From NCBI RefSeq assembly GCF_002005465.1, contig NZ_CP014691.1, forward strand, positions 1,178,001 to 1,242,000: DNA of 64,000 nt. Direction: 5' to 3'. Both the position numbers and the translations under genes were made by a program. Under the pieces are notes generated by a model. It did no database searches, was not told the origin of the DNA, and saw nothing but the letters and a program-made list of their open reading frames with translations. Shown one piece after another: positions 29,439 to 37,798 of this stretch. How positions within the stretch are numbered: the stretch's first letter is position 1; every line of letters begins with the position of its first letter. This DNA comes from Neoasaia chiangmaiensis (GTDB lineage Bacteria; Pseudomonadota; Alphaproteobacteria; Acetobacterales; Acetobacteraceae).

Positions 29439-30839
29439 TCAGCGCCGGAAACCGCCACCGAAACCGCCACCGGGCCGTCCGCCGGGACCACCGCCCGACA
29501 TCAGCCCGGAAAGCATCTGCTTCATGCCACCGAGGCCCATCTTGTTGATGCGCTTCATCACGGTGGACATGTCGTCGAACTGCTTGAGCAACTTGTTGAC
29601 TTCCTGCACGCTCGTGCCGGAACCGGCCGCGATGCGCTTCTTGCGTGAAGCCTTGATGATCGACGGCGTCTTGCGCTCGCCTTTCGTCATGGATGAGATG
29701 ATGGCCTGATGCCGCTTGAAGATCGACGTATCGATCTCCTGACCTTCCAGCTTCTCCTTGATCTTGCCCATGCCGGGCAACATGCCGAGAATGCCGGAAA
29801 TCGACCCCATCTTGTTGATCTGCCGAATCTGGGAGGCATAGTCGTCCAGGTCGAACTTGCCCGCCAGCATCTTCTTGGCGACGCGCTCGCCCTCTTCCTG
29901 GTCGAGCGTCTCGGACGCCTTTTCGACCAGTCCCGCGATATCGCCCAGACCGAGAATACGTCCAGCCACGCGCTCGGGGTAGAATTCCTCCAGCGCCTCA
30001 AGCTTCTCGCCCGTGCCGACCAGCTTGATCGGCGCGCCCGTCACGGCGCGCATCGACAGCGCCGCGCCACCGCGGGCATCGCCATCCATGCGGCTCATCA
30101 CCACGCCGGTGATGCCGACCGCGTCATTGAAGTGCTGCGCCGTGTTGACGGCGTCCTGCCCGGTCATGGCATCCACGACCAGCAGGGTCTCGACCGGGTT
30201 GGTCGCGGCGCGCACGTCGCGCACCTCCTGCATCAACGCCTCGTCGATGGACAGACGACCGGCCGTGTCGAGGATGACGACGTCATACCCCTCGCGACGC
30301 CCCGTCTCCAACGCGCGCCTGGCGATCTCAACCGGCTGCTGGCCGGGCACGATCGGCAGGGAACCCACCCCGGTGCGCTCGGCCAGTTGCTGCAACTGCA
30401 ACTGAGCGGCGGGGCGCTGCACGTCCAGCGATGCCAGCAGGACGCGCTTGCGCTCCCGCTGACCCAACCGCAGCGCGATCTTGCCCGAAGTCGTCGTCTT
30501 GCCGGAACCCTGCAGGCCAACCATCAGGATCGGCACGGGCGGCGCGGCATTCAGATTGAGCGGCACGGACCCGGCGCCGCCCAGCGCGTCGATCAGCGCA
30601 TCGTTGACAATCTTCGCAACGGCCTGACCGGGCGAGATGCTATCCAGCACCTCATGCCCGACGGCCCGCTCGCGCACCTTGTTGACGAAGTCCCGCACGA
30701 CCGGCAGCGCCACGTCCGCATCCAGCATCGCCAGACGGACCTCGCGCATCGCCTCCGTGACATCGGCTTCCGACAGCTTTCCGCGTTTGGAAAGACCCTC
30801 GAAAACACCGGACAGCTTACCTGAAAGCGAGTCGAACAA
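29439..30839 (-). CDS. ffh: Signal recognition particle GTPase Ffh
   Basis: About 466 residues. N-domain, then G-domain with P-loop 'GLQGSGKTTTSGK', 'LLASLDVQRPAAQ', 'DTAGRLSIDE' and 'SRMDGDARGG', then the Met-rich M-domain that binds 4.5S RNA and signal peptides ('GMLPGMGKIKEKLEG', 'SMTKGERKTP', C-terminal 'MNKMGLGGMKQML'-like segment). The family usually starts MFDSLSGKLS. Here the same sequence begins at a TTG codon, which I take as the start, with AGGG ~6 nt upstream. A GTG 33 bases upstream would add 11 residues and remains possible. Heads the ffh-rpsP-rimM-trmD-rplS set. Confidence 0.93.
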   Translation of the reverse strand: MFDSLSGKLSGVFEGLSKRGKLSEADVTEAMREVRLAMLDADVALPVVRDFVNKVRERAVGHEVLDSISPGQAVAKIVNDALIDALGGAGSVPLNLNAAPPVPILMVGLQGSGKTTTSGKIALRLGQRERKRVLLASLDVQRPAAQLQLQQLAERTGVGSLPIVPGQQPVEIARRALETGRREGYDVVILDTAGRLSIDEALMQEVRDVRAATNPVETLLVVDAMTGQDAVNTAQHFNDAVGITGVVMSRMDGDARGGAALSMRAVTGAPIKLVGTGEKLEALEEFYPERVAGRILGLGDIAGLVEKASETLDQEEGERVAKKMLAGKFDLDDYASQIRQINKMGSISGILGMLPGMGKIKEKLEGQEIDTSIFKRHQAIISSMTKGERKTPSIIKASRKKRIAAGSGTSVQEVNKLLKQFDDMSTVMKRINKMGLGGMKQMLSGLMSGGGPGGRPGGGFGGGFRR

Positions 30840-30887
30840 AGGAAACCCTAATCCCAAATGGAAACGCGCCACTGCGCGAGCCTTCGC

Positions 30888-30966
30888 GATGTGGCGTGTT
30901 CTGATCCGGCGGTCTGCCTATGAGACGCAAGACGATAAGTCAAGTCATATCGTCCCACGCCACATC
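30888..30966 (-). other. Structured inverted-repeat element upstream of ffh (possible three-way-junction leader RNA)
   Basis: A perfect 11-bp outer inverted repeat (arms 30888-30898 and 30956-30966) encloses two smaller ones: a 7-bp stem GACGATA/TATCGTC (30931-30937 with 30948-30954) and a bulged 6-bp stem (30909-30915 with 30923-30928). It fills the gap between the periplasmic-protein stop and ffh. It could be an ffh leader structure, or the outer stem may act in DNA. It matches no riboswitch class I recognise. Confidence 0.45.
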
Positions 30967-30986
30967 AAAGGGCCAGAGGGCGTCGC

Positions 30987-31487
30987 TCAGTCGGGCTGCG
31001 GTGCGTCCACGTCGTCATGCGGCGGTTTCAGCAGGTCATGAATCTGCTGCTCCAGACCTTCCAGCTTGGCATGCGTGGCACGCGCCTGCGCCAGTTGTTG
31101 CGGCGTCAGGATATCATGCACCTGAATTGCATCGTCGATACTGGCCTGCTCAGCCTGCGCACGCAGCGCATCTTTCTGCTGGAACAGCGCAGTCAGCCTT
31201 GCGCGATCGACGGTGCCGTCAGCCATCAGCACCGCCGCGATCTGATCGTCGAGATCACGCTCACGATGCCATGACGCACGCATGTCACCATGATGCGATT
31301 TCCATAACGCATGCAGTTTCTCGCGCTGCTGCTTGGTCAGATCGATCCCCGCCAGCATCGGCATCATCATGCGCCCATGCGGGCCGTGCATTTCATGCGG
31401 CGGCGGTGCAACATCCTGTCCATGGGCAGCAGCCAGAAAAGCCGGAGCCGCTGCAAGCATGAGTGCGAAAAGGGTTTTCCTCGACAT
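30987..31487 (-). CDS. LTxxQ-motif (Spy/CpxP-like) periplasmic protein
   Basis: 166 residues: an N-terminal signal peptide ('SRKTLFALMLAAAPAFLAAAHG'-type, cleaved near residue 22), a His/Met-rich segment ('HEMHGPHGRMMMPM'), and helices carrying two LTxxQ motifs, 'LTKQQREKL' and 'LTPQQLAQA'. The family includes periplasmic chaperones and metal-stress proteins; the His/Met-rich part suggests metal contact (inference). The ATG directly before the signal peptide was chosen over an upstream in-frame start that would bury it. Confidence 0.82.
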   Translation of the reverse strand: MSRKTLFALMLAAAPAFLAAAHGQDVAPPPHEMHGPHGRMMMPMLAGIDLTKQQREKLHALWKSHHGDMRASWHRERDLDDQIAAVLMADGTVDRARLTALFQQKDALRAQAEQASIDDAIQVHDILTPQQLAQARATHAKLEGLEQQIHDLLKPPHDDVDAPQPD

Positions 31488-31690
31488 CGTTTCTCTCGTC
31501 CCAGATTGGATCGAACAGCCACACCGGGCTGCCTCCAGCGCAATATGGCAGCATCCACAGGAAGAAAATCGGGCGTTCGCGATACGAAATGTGAGGCATG
31601 TTTCTCTCGGGCGACACTTTAGTGACATCTCGAGAGTTGACGAATGCGGCTCCAGCAGCGCAAATGCGCGCGAACCGCCCGACGGTTCAT

Positions 31691-31780
<90 letters not shown>

Positions 31781-31898
31781 ATAACAGCACTGCAATTCAA
31801 TTCCGACGCCGCAATAAACTGATGCCGATTGTAACAACCGCATTCAGTCAAAAGTTGCCGGCTCGACGACCCAGGGACCGCGCCTTCGGTCGTCCCTT

Positions 31899-32594
31899 CT
31901 ATGCCTTGGCTGATGCAAGGAATGGCGCCAGGGCGCCCGCCAGATTCGGCAATGTGAGCGTTTGCAGCCAGATACGGCCCGGGCCGGTCAGTCTGGCCAG
32001 AAAAAATCCATCGCCACCGAACAGCTTGTTCCGGATACCCGGCAGCATCGTGATATCGAACTGAACGCTTTCCTCGAACATCCCGACATGTCCCGGATGT
32101 ACATCGATTTGCTCACCAGGCGCGAGATCGTGCATCACGACCTCTCCGCCCAATTCGGTCCAGAACGTCCCATATCCACTGACGCGCTGGAGACGAAAAC
32201 CATCGCCACCGAACAGCCCCGCGCCCAGTCTGCGCTGAAACCCCAGCTCGAGCTTGACGCCATCGGTCCCGGCGATGAAACCGTGGCGGTGTACGAGATA
32301 GCTGCGATGGCCGTCCAATGTATGTTCGTGAATATGACCCGGCATCTTCGCGGCAAACGCCAGCAGACCGGGCGCGCCCTCGGCCACATATTCAGTCATG
32401 AACAGGCCGCCACCGGCCAGTGCGCGGGAGACCGCACCCAGAATACCACTATTGCCGGCGCCCGACATCGTGGTGTGGAGCGTTATATGCGGACTTTTCC
32501 AAGAGAGTTCGCCAGTTTCGGCGACCAGACGCTCACCGGGCTGTAGCCAGACACGCAGCACCGGTAAAATACCACCGTCGATCTTGGTCTCCAT
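31899..32594 (-). CDS. AIM24-family (TIGR00266-like) beta-helical protein
   Basis: 231 residues, rich in Gly and beta-strands, with the family patterns 'LQPGERLVAETGELSW', 'FMTEYVAEGAPGLLAFAAKMPGHI' read in two parts, and 'LFGGDGFFLARLTGPGRIWLQTL'. These cytosolic proteins form a double-psi or right-handed beta fold; their role is not settled. GGGAGG is the ribosome-binding site. Monocistronic by position. Confidence 0.85.
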   Translation of the reverse strand: METKIDGGILPVLRVWLQPGERLVAETGELSWKSPHITLHTTMSGAGNSGILGAVSRALAGGGLFMTEYVAEGAPGLLAFAAKMPGHIHEHTLDGHRSYLVHRHGFIAGTDGVKLELGFQRRLGAGLFGGDGFRLQRVSGYGTFWTELGGEVVMHDLAPGEQIDVHPGHVGMFEESVQFDITMLPGIRNKLFGGDGFFLARLTGPGRIWLQTLTLPNLAGALAPFLASAKA

Positions 32595-32673
32595 GCGCGC
32601 CTCCCAAGGATATGCCCCCCGGAAGTCTCACATGGAACAATACAAAACCGCAACGGCATTCGCGCCTTGCGGA

Positions 32674-33987
32674 TCAGGCGACGCGACGCGCACCTGAACG
32701 GCGATTGCCACCACCCGGCGCACCCGGCGGCCGGCCGTTGCCACGCGGGCCGTTGCGCTGACCGACCGGCAGACCACCGCGACCGCCACGCCCCCGGCCA
32801 CCGCCACCACCCAGAACGGGCGGACGCAGGGTCGAGTTCTGGGCTGCCTCGGAATGATACGGATGATCGGTCACGACGGCGACCGGCTTGCCGATCGTCT
32901 TTTCAATGTCGCGCAACCATGCCCGCTGCTCGGGATCGCAGAGCGACACCGCCCAGCCTTCACGTCCCGCACGTGCCGTCCGGCCGATGCGATGCACATA
33001 ACTTTCCGGCACGTTGGGCAGGTCATAATTGAAAACATGGCTGACATCGTCCACGTCGATGCCACGCGCCGCGATATCGGTTGCCACGAGCACCTTCACG
33101 GAGCCATCGCGGAAGCCCTTCATGGCGCGCTCGCGTGCACCCTGCGACTTGTTGCCGTGGATCGCTTCGGAGACGATGCCGTTCTTGTTGAGGAATTCCG
33201 AAACCTTGTTGGCCTCGTGCTTCATCAGGGTGAAGACCACGGCCCGCACAACCTTGGGGTTATCCACGAGCAGCAGCGTCGCGGCCTTCTTGTTCTCGGA
33301 CTCGACGAACATGACCGCCTGCCGGATGCGATCCACCGTCGAGGACGGCGGCGTCACCTCCACCTTGGCCGGATCGCGCAATAGCGAATGCGCCAGATCC
33401 TCGATGGATTTCGGCATCGTGGCCGAGAAGAGCAGCGTCTGACGCTCCTTCGGCAACAATGCGACGATCCGGCGGATATCGCGCACGAAACCCATGTCGA
33501 GCATGCGGTCGGCTTCGTCGAGGACAAGGATTTCCAGACCGGACAGGTCGATGTGACCCTGCCCGATCAGATCGAGCAGACGCCCGGGCGCCGCCGTCAG
33601 CACGTCCACGCCATGACGCATGGCATCGACCTGCCGGCCCTGCCCCACACCACCGAAAATCACGGCATGCTTCAGCTTCATGTGCCGCGCGTAGGCCTTG
33701 AAGCTGTCGTCAATCTGGGCAGCGAGTTCACGCGTCGGAGCCAGCACAAGGGCGCGCGCCCCTTTCGCCGGCGCGCGGCGCGGATTGTTGAGCAGATGGT
33801 TCAGGATCGGCAGCGCAAAGGCCGCCGTCTTGCCTGTGCCGGTCTGTGCAAGACCCAGAAGATCGCGCCCCTCCAGCAGATAGGGGATCGATCCGGCCTG
33901 AATCGGCGTGGGCGTCGTGTAGCCTTCTTCGGCCAACGCGCGCTGGATCGGCTCGGCGAGCTTCAGTTCGGCAAAAGTCGTCGTCAT
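32674..33987 (-). CDS. DEAD-box RNA helicase (RhlE-like)
   Basis: 437 residues. Motifs in order: Q-motif 'YTTPTPIQAGSIP', motif I 'AQTGTGKTAAF', Ia 'APTRELAAQI', Ib 'TAAPGRLLDL', II 'VLDEADRMLDMGF', III 'FSATMP', IV 'AVVFTLMKH', V 'VATDIAARGIDV', VI 'YVHRIGRTARAG'. The C-terminal tail is Gly/Arg/Pro-rich ('GGGGGRGRGGRGG'), typical of RNA-binding RhlE-type helicases that remodel ribosomal or messenger RNA. The ATG before 'TTTFAELKL' matches the family start; an upstream in-frame start adds 30 unlike residues. Confidence 0.95.
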   Translation of the reverse strand: MTTTFAELKLAEPIQRALAEEGYTTPTPIQAGSIPYLLEGRDLLGLAQTGTGKTAAFALPILNHLLNNPRRAPAKGARALVLAPTRELAAQIDDSFKAYARHMKLKHAVIFGGVGQGRQVDAMRHGVDVLTAAPGRLLDLIGQGHIDLSGLEILVLDEADRMLDMGFVRDIRRIVALLPKERQTLLFSATMPKSIEDLAHSLLRDPAKVEVTPPSSTVDRIRQAVMFVESENKKAATLLLVDNPKVVRAVVFTLMKHEANKVSEFLNKNGIVSEAIHGNKSQGARERAMKGFRDGSVKVLVATDIAARGIDVDDVSHVFNYDLPNVPESYVHRIGRTARAGREGWAVSLCDPEQRAWLRDIEKTIGKPVAVVTDHPYHSEAAQNSTLRPPVLGGGGGRGRGGRGGLPVGQRNGPRGNGRPPGAPGGGNRRSGARRVA

Positions 33988-34293
33988 ATAAAGGGGGCGC
34001 CTCCTCGGGGGCGAGATAATCGACCGATATCGGCGGGTCTCGACCAGAACCGATTCAAGCGTCGCGTGATGGAACATAACCCCGCAGCGTCAGCAAAACC
34101 GAACTTCGGCCCTGCCTGCCGTTGCGATCACGGTCCCGACGCACAAACGTGTCGTCGAACGCCATCCACGGCATCGCCTTTCGCGCATCTGAACGGATTC
34201 GATCCATTCCGACGCGCGTCAGGGTTGGGAGCGCCACGATATAGGTGGCGCGGTATGCAACCGCAAGGCTTTTCCGCCAGCAGTTGCGGTCGG
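33988..34293. other. Intergenic region, no supported gene
   Basis: About 300 bp between the helicase start and the nitroreductase end. It should hold the helicase promoter. A 60-codon minus-strand frame is present but has no convincing ribosome-binding site or family likeness. An inverted repeat at 34231-34251 is listed separately. Confidence 0.5.
34231..34251 (-). terminator. Weak hairpin after the metX-nitroreductase operon
   Basis: GCGCCAC and GTGGCGC form a perfect 7-bp stem with a 7-nt loop about 43 nt beyond the nitroreductase stop. No U-tract follows, so it may be a weak or Rho-assisted end. Confidence 0.35.
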
Positions 34294-34902
34294 TCAGGCA
34301 AAACGATCGCGCAGGACGACTTCATCATAGGGCAGACGGGCGCCGTGCGGCGGCGGCGGTTCCGATCCCTTGCCGATGGCGACGAACATGACGATCTCAT
34401 GATCTTCCGGCAGATTGATGATCTCGCCGACCTTCTTGAAATCGAAACCATCCATCGGACAGGTCTGTAATCCGTGCGCGGCAGCCGCGAGCATGATGGC
34501 ATAGGCCGCCATGCCGCAGGAGCGGATGCCTTCGTCGCGCTGCAACTGCTCATTACCGTCGTAGAAGTGCTGGATCATGCCGACATACTTGTCCTGCATC
34601 TCCTTCGGCACGCCGGCCCAATAGCGCGAGGTATCGCGCTTCCACGCCTTAAAATCGGCGCAGAGGACGATCAGCGCCGCGCTCTCTTCCACCTGCGGCT
34701 GGTTCCAGGCCGCGGCCCTGATCTTCGCGCGCTGCTCGGCATCCTGCACGACGACGAATCGCCAATGCTGCACGTTGAAGGCTGTCGGCGCCGATTTCGC
34801 GGCCTCGAGAATGGCGCGCAATTCATCTTCCGGAATCTTGTATGAAGCATCGAAACGCTTGGTGGCACGACGCTCCTTCATCGCCTGCAGAATCTCGGTC
34901 AT
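34294..34902 (-). CDS. Nitroreductase-family FMN protein
   Basis: 202 residues: 'MKERRATKRFDASYKIPEDE' (FMN-phosphate arginines), 'SAPTAFNVQHWRFVVV', 'GMAAYAIMLAAAAHGLQTCPMDGFD' in two parts, and 'VAIGKGSEPPPPHGARLP'. A dimeric NAD(P)H-dependent flavoprotein of the oxygen-insensitive nitroreductase/dihydropteridine-reductase superfamily; natural substrate not predictable. The ATG overlaps the upstream kinase stop (ATGA). Confidence 0.92.
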   Translation of the reverse strand: MTEILQAMKERRATKRFDASYKIPEDELRAILEAAKSAPTAFNVQHWRFVVVQDAEQRAKIRAAAWNQPQVEESAALIVLCADFKAWKRDTSRYWAGVPKEMQDKYVGMIQHFYDGNEQLQRDEGIRSCGMAAYAIMLAAAAHGLQTCPMDGFDFKKVGEIINLPEDHEIVMFVAIGKGSEPPPPHGARLPYDEVVLRDRFA

Positions 34903-35810
34903 GTCGGCTGTCCTTCTGATTGTTCCATGGAAGTCGTACGATGTAATCGCGCCAGAAGCAACGCACCGTCCACGGAATCGCCGCACGGTGGCCGCAAAAG
35001 ATGCTGCCACCGCACAGAAAGATAAGGCTCCAGCACCGGTCCAAGGCCACCCAGCAGGCATAGCGGAAGGCTCGCAAACGCCGCAGGCTTCAACAGCGCC
35101 GTGGCGTGAGCCTCGATTTCCGCCGCCGCCGCACGCATGATTGCCTGCGCATGCCCGCTGCCTCGTGCAGCGCTCGAGACGACCAATGGCGCCAGGGCGG
35201 CAAACTCTGCCGCACGGCGGCCGATAGCCCAGGCCATGGGGTCGCCTTCCGCCGCCAACGCCTGACGAACGCCCTCAGTCAGTGCATCGGGCTGAATCCG
35301 CTCATCATGCGCCTGAAGCATCGCGCTGACCGCCTGCCGCCCGATCCACGCGCCACTGCCTTCATCGCCCTGCGGGAAACCCCAGCCGCCGACGCGGCGC
35401 GTCAGCCTCGTCCCATTCGGATCATGCGACAGTGCAAAACCCACCGAGCCGGTGCCGATGGCGACAATCGCTCCGTCCGCGCCGCCATGGGCGCCAAGGC
35501 AACTGGTATGCGCGTCCGTCACCAGTGCCATCTCGGGCATATCGTCAGGTCGGGCAGACAGGAACCTCCCCCGCGCATCGGCCGCTTCCGTTCCCGCCAG
35601 ACCCGCCGCACACCACAACCGTGCCGAAGCCGGCAACTCAGCGCGCAGCGGCGCGAAGGCCTGCCGCAACGAACGCCATGCCAGCACGGGCTCGACCGCG
35701 ATATTCGCGCCGCCGCCACTTCCCTGCCCCACCAGTTCCCCTGCCAGCGTCGTCACGCGGACGCGGGTGCCCGTTCCCCCGCCATCGAAGCCGACGAGAA
35801 ACTCCGTCAT
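34899..35810 (-). CDS. BadF/BcrA-family sugar kinase (N-acetylglucosamine kinase-like)
   Basis: 303 residues of the ASKHA fold: phosphate-1 loop 'GFDGGGTGTRVRV', 'WCAAGLAG', 'DAHTSCLGAHGGADGAIVAIGTGS' in two parts (phosphate-2 region), 'RVGGWGFPQGDEGSGAWIGRQ' and 'LCLLGGLGPVLEPYL' (adenosine region). The length and 'GGWG..GDEGSG.W.G' motif match GlcNAc/glucosamine kinases rather than benzoyl-CoA reductase subunits. Overlaps metW upstream and the nitroreductase downstream by 4 bp each, an odd place for a sugar kinase. A second family member is at 49855-50805. Confidence 0.86.
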   Translation of the reverse strand: MTEFLVGFDGGGTGTRVRVTTLAGELVGQGSGGGANIAVEPVLAWRSLRQAFAPLRAELPASARLWCAAGLAGTEAADARGRFLSARPDDMPEMALVTDAHTSCLGAHGGADGAIVAIGTGSVGFALSHDPNGTRLTRRVGGWGFPQGDEGSGAWIGRQAVSAMLQAHDERIQPDALTEGVRQALAAEGDPMAWAIGRRAAEFAALAPLVVSSAARGSGHAQAIMRAAAAEIEAHATALLKPAAFASLPLCLLGGLGPVLEPYLSVRWQHLLRPPCGDSVDGALLLARLHRTTSMEQSEGQPT

Positions 35811-36412
35811 GCGTCGCGTCGCCGCAGAAGAAACAGGGCCTGTTCACCGAAGAGATTGGCCAGCCGGATAGAGCGGCGCCACGGCGCACGATCGCCAACC
35901 TCGTCGATCGCCAGCCAGCGGTCGACGACATATCCCTCCTCCTGGCAAAGCGCGAGGAAGTCCCGGATCGTGCAGGGGTGGATATTCGGGGTCTCATACC
36001 ATTGCGTATGCCACACGGCGGTCATCGGCATCCGCCCGGACGTCAACAGCTGTAGGCGCAAACGCCAGTGCCCGAAATTCGGGAACGAGATTACGGCATG
36101 CCGCCCGATGCGCAACATCTGCCGCAGCACTTCGCGGGGCCTTTCCACGGCCTGCAACGTGCGCTGAAGGACCACATAATCGAAAGCATTGTCCGGATAG
36201 TGCGCCAGATCATGATCGGCATCGCCATGCATGACCGGCAAGCCATGCGCCACGGAACGCGTGACCTCCCGCATATCGATTTCGATACCGCGCGCGTCGC
36301 AACCGCGCGTCCGGAAAAGATAGTCGATCAGCGCACCATCGCCGCTGCCGACGTCCAGGACCCGTGTACGTGGCGCAATCATGCCCGCGATGAGCTTCTG
36401 GTCGAGACGCAT
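35807..36412 (-). CDS. metW: Methionine biosynthesis protein MetW
   Basis: 201-residue class I methyltransferase-like protein. SAM-binding 'VLDVGSGDGALIDYL', 'GIEIDMREVTRSVAHGLPVMHGDAD' in two parts, 'FDYVVLQRTLQ' and 'RIGRHAVISFPNFGHWRLR' are all MetW hallmarks. MetW supports homoserine acetyltransferase activity of MetX in several proteobacteria. Its ATG overlaps the metX stop (TGATG), so the pair is made together. Confidence 0.95.
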   Translation of the reverse strand: MRLDQKLIAGMIAPRTRVLDVGSGDGALIDYLFRTRGCDARGIEIDMREVTRSVAHGLPVMHGDADHDLAHYPDNAFDYVVLQRTLQAVERPREVLRQMLRIGRHAVISFPNFGHWRLRLQLLTSGRMPMTAVWHTQWYETPNIHPCTIRDFLALCQEEGYVVDRWLAIDEVGDRAPWRRSIRLANLFGEQALFLLRRRDA

Positions 36413-37620
36413 CAGTGGGCCGCCTTCAATCCGGCATGCTCGGCCGCACCATTGATGAACCCCCGCACCGTCCGATCCAGGTCGGGCTCGTCGAGCAGAA
36501 AAGCGTCATGCCCACGATCGCTCTCGATCTCGACAAAGGACACGTTGACACCCGCGCGATTCAGGGCGCGCGCCATCAAACGCGATTGCGAGGTCGGGAA
36601 CAGCCAGTCGGAACTGAACGACACGACGCAGAAGCGTGTCGCCACACCACGAAACGGTGCGGACAGGTCACCCTCATGTTCCGCGCTCAGATCGAAATAG
36701 TCCATGGCCCGCGTGATGGTCAGATAGGAATTGGCATCGAAACGCCGCACGAAACTCGACCCCTGATGACGAAGATAGCTTTCGACCTCGAACATCTCGC
36801 CGAACAGCGACGCCGTCCCGATAGTGCCGCCGGGCGTGCTTCCCGCCGATGCCTTGGGATCGCGCCTGACCCGACGTCCGAATTTGCGCGTCAATGCCTC
36901 TTCAGAAAGATAGGTGATGTGCGCCATCATGCGCGCCACGGCCAGCCCCCGCGCCGGGACAGCGTCATGCGCCCAGTAGCGCCCCGCATGCCATTCCGGA
37001 TCGGCGAAAATGGCCTGTCGGCTGACTTCGTTGAACGCGATGTTCTGTGCCGAATGAAACGGAGCCGTTGCGATCGGCATGGCGGCGAAGACGCGTTCCG
37101 GATAGGTGGCGACCCATTCCAGCACCTGCATGCCGCCCATCGAACCGCCGATGGCCGCGAACAGACGCTCGATGCCGAAATGATCGAGCAGCAATGCCTG
37201 CGCCCTGACCATGTCCCGAATGGTGATGGGCGGAAACTCCGTTCCCCACGGCTCTCCCCTGGGGCCGATCGAACGCGGGCCGGTCGATCCCATGCAACCG
37301 CCCAGCACATTGATACAGATGACATGGAACCGATCCGTATCGATGGGCAGGCCAGGCCCCACCATGCGGCTCCACCAGCCCGGCTTGCCCGTCAGAGGAT
37401 GCGTATCGCCCAGATACTGATCCCCGGTCAGGGCATGGCAGACGAGGATGGCGTTGTCGCGCGCCGCGGAAAGCGTACCATAGGTCCGATAGGCAATGTC
37501 CAACGGTGCCAGATGCTGGCCGCATTCGAGCAGCAGACCCTGTTCAAGCCTGAGAATCCCGGGGCGATTGGACGCTTCCTCATAGGGAAAGCGTGTGAGT
37601 GTGACGTGCTGCATTGCCAT
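36412..37620 (-). CDS. metX: Homoserine O-acetyltransferase
   Basis: 402-residue alpha/beta hydrolase that acetylates (or succinylates) homoserine for methionine synthesis. '[16 protein letters not shown]', '[11 protein letters not shown]', nucleophile elbow '[13 protein letters not shown]', 'FSSDWLFP' (Asp) and '[16 protein letters not shown]' (His) supply the catalytic triad. Two nearby ATGs are possible ('MAMQ'); the second has GGGA at 5 nt and the difference is two residues. A longer in-frame extension upstream has no homology. A 9-bp inverted repeat lies ~105-145 bases upstream. Confidence 0.95.
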   Translation of the reverse strand: MAMQHVTLTRFPYEEASNRPGILRLEQGLLLECGQHLAPLDIAYRTYGTLSAARDNAILVCHALTGDQYLGDTHPLTGKPGWWSRMVGPGLPIDTDRFHVICINVLGGCMGSTGPRSIGPRGEPWGTEFPPITIRDMVRAQALLLDHFGIERLFAAIGGSMGGMQVLEWVATYPERVFAAMPIATAPFHSAQNIAFNEVSRQAIFADPEWHAGRYWAHDAVPARGLAVARMMAHITYLSEEALTRKFGRRVRRDPKASAGSTPGGTIGTASLFGEMFEVESYLRHQGSSFVRRFDANSYLTITRAMDYFDLSAEHEGDLSAPFRGVATRFCVVSFSSDWLFPTSQSRLMARALNRAGVNVSFVEIESDRGHDAFLLDEPDLDRTVRGFINGAAEHAGLKAAH

Positions 37621-37724
37621 CCCGATCGGAAGTCCCGGCCGACGGCATGACCGGACGCCGCTTCCTATGGCACCGCTACGCCGCATTCGCAACGTGGACC
37701 AGGCGCACTGAACGGTCCCATGCT

Positions 37725-37764
37725 CCAAGACGTCGCGTTTGTTAACGGAAAAATAACGTCTTGG
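37725..37764. promoter_or_regulatory. Inverted repeat between metX and the divergent glycosyltransferase
   Basis: CCAAGACGT and ACGTCTTGG form a perfect 9-bp inverted repeat with a 22-bp A/T-rich middle containing GTTAAC. Its position between two divergent genes suits an operator or a metX leader hairpin. It does not look like the SAM-II riboswitch pattern I know from alphaproteobacterial metX leaders. Confidence 0.4.
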
Positions 37765-37798
37765 AAGAAAGTTTCTATTTCGTTAATGTATCAGTGAC

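Noticed and set aside
30888-30966. tRNA-like gene upstream of ffh
   Set aside because: Length is tRNA-like, but there is no TTCGAAT T-loop, no 7-bp acceptor with discriminator, and no CCA.
36412-37620. SAM-II riboswitch upstream of metX
   Set aside because: The upstream bases contain a simple 9-bp inverted repeat but not the pseudoknot pattern expected for SAM-II.
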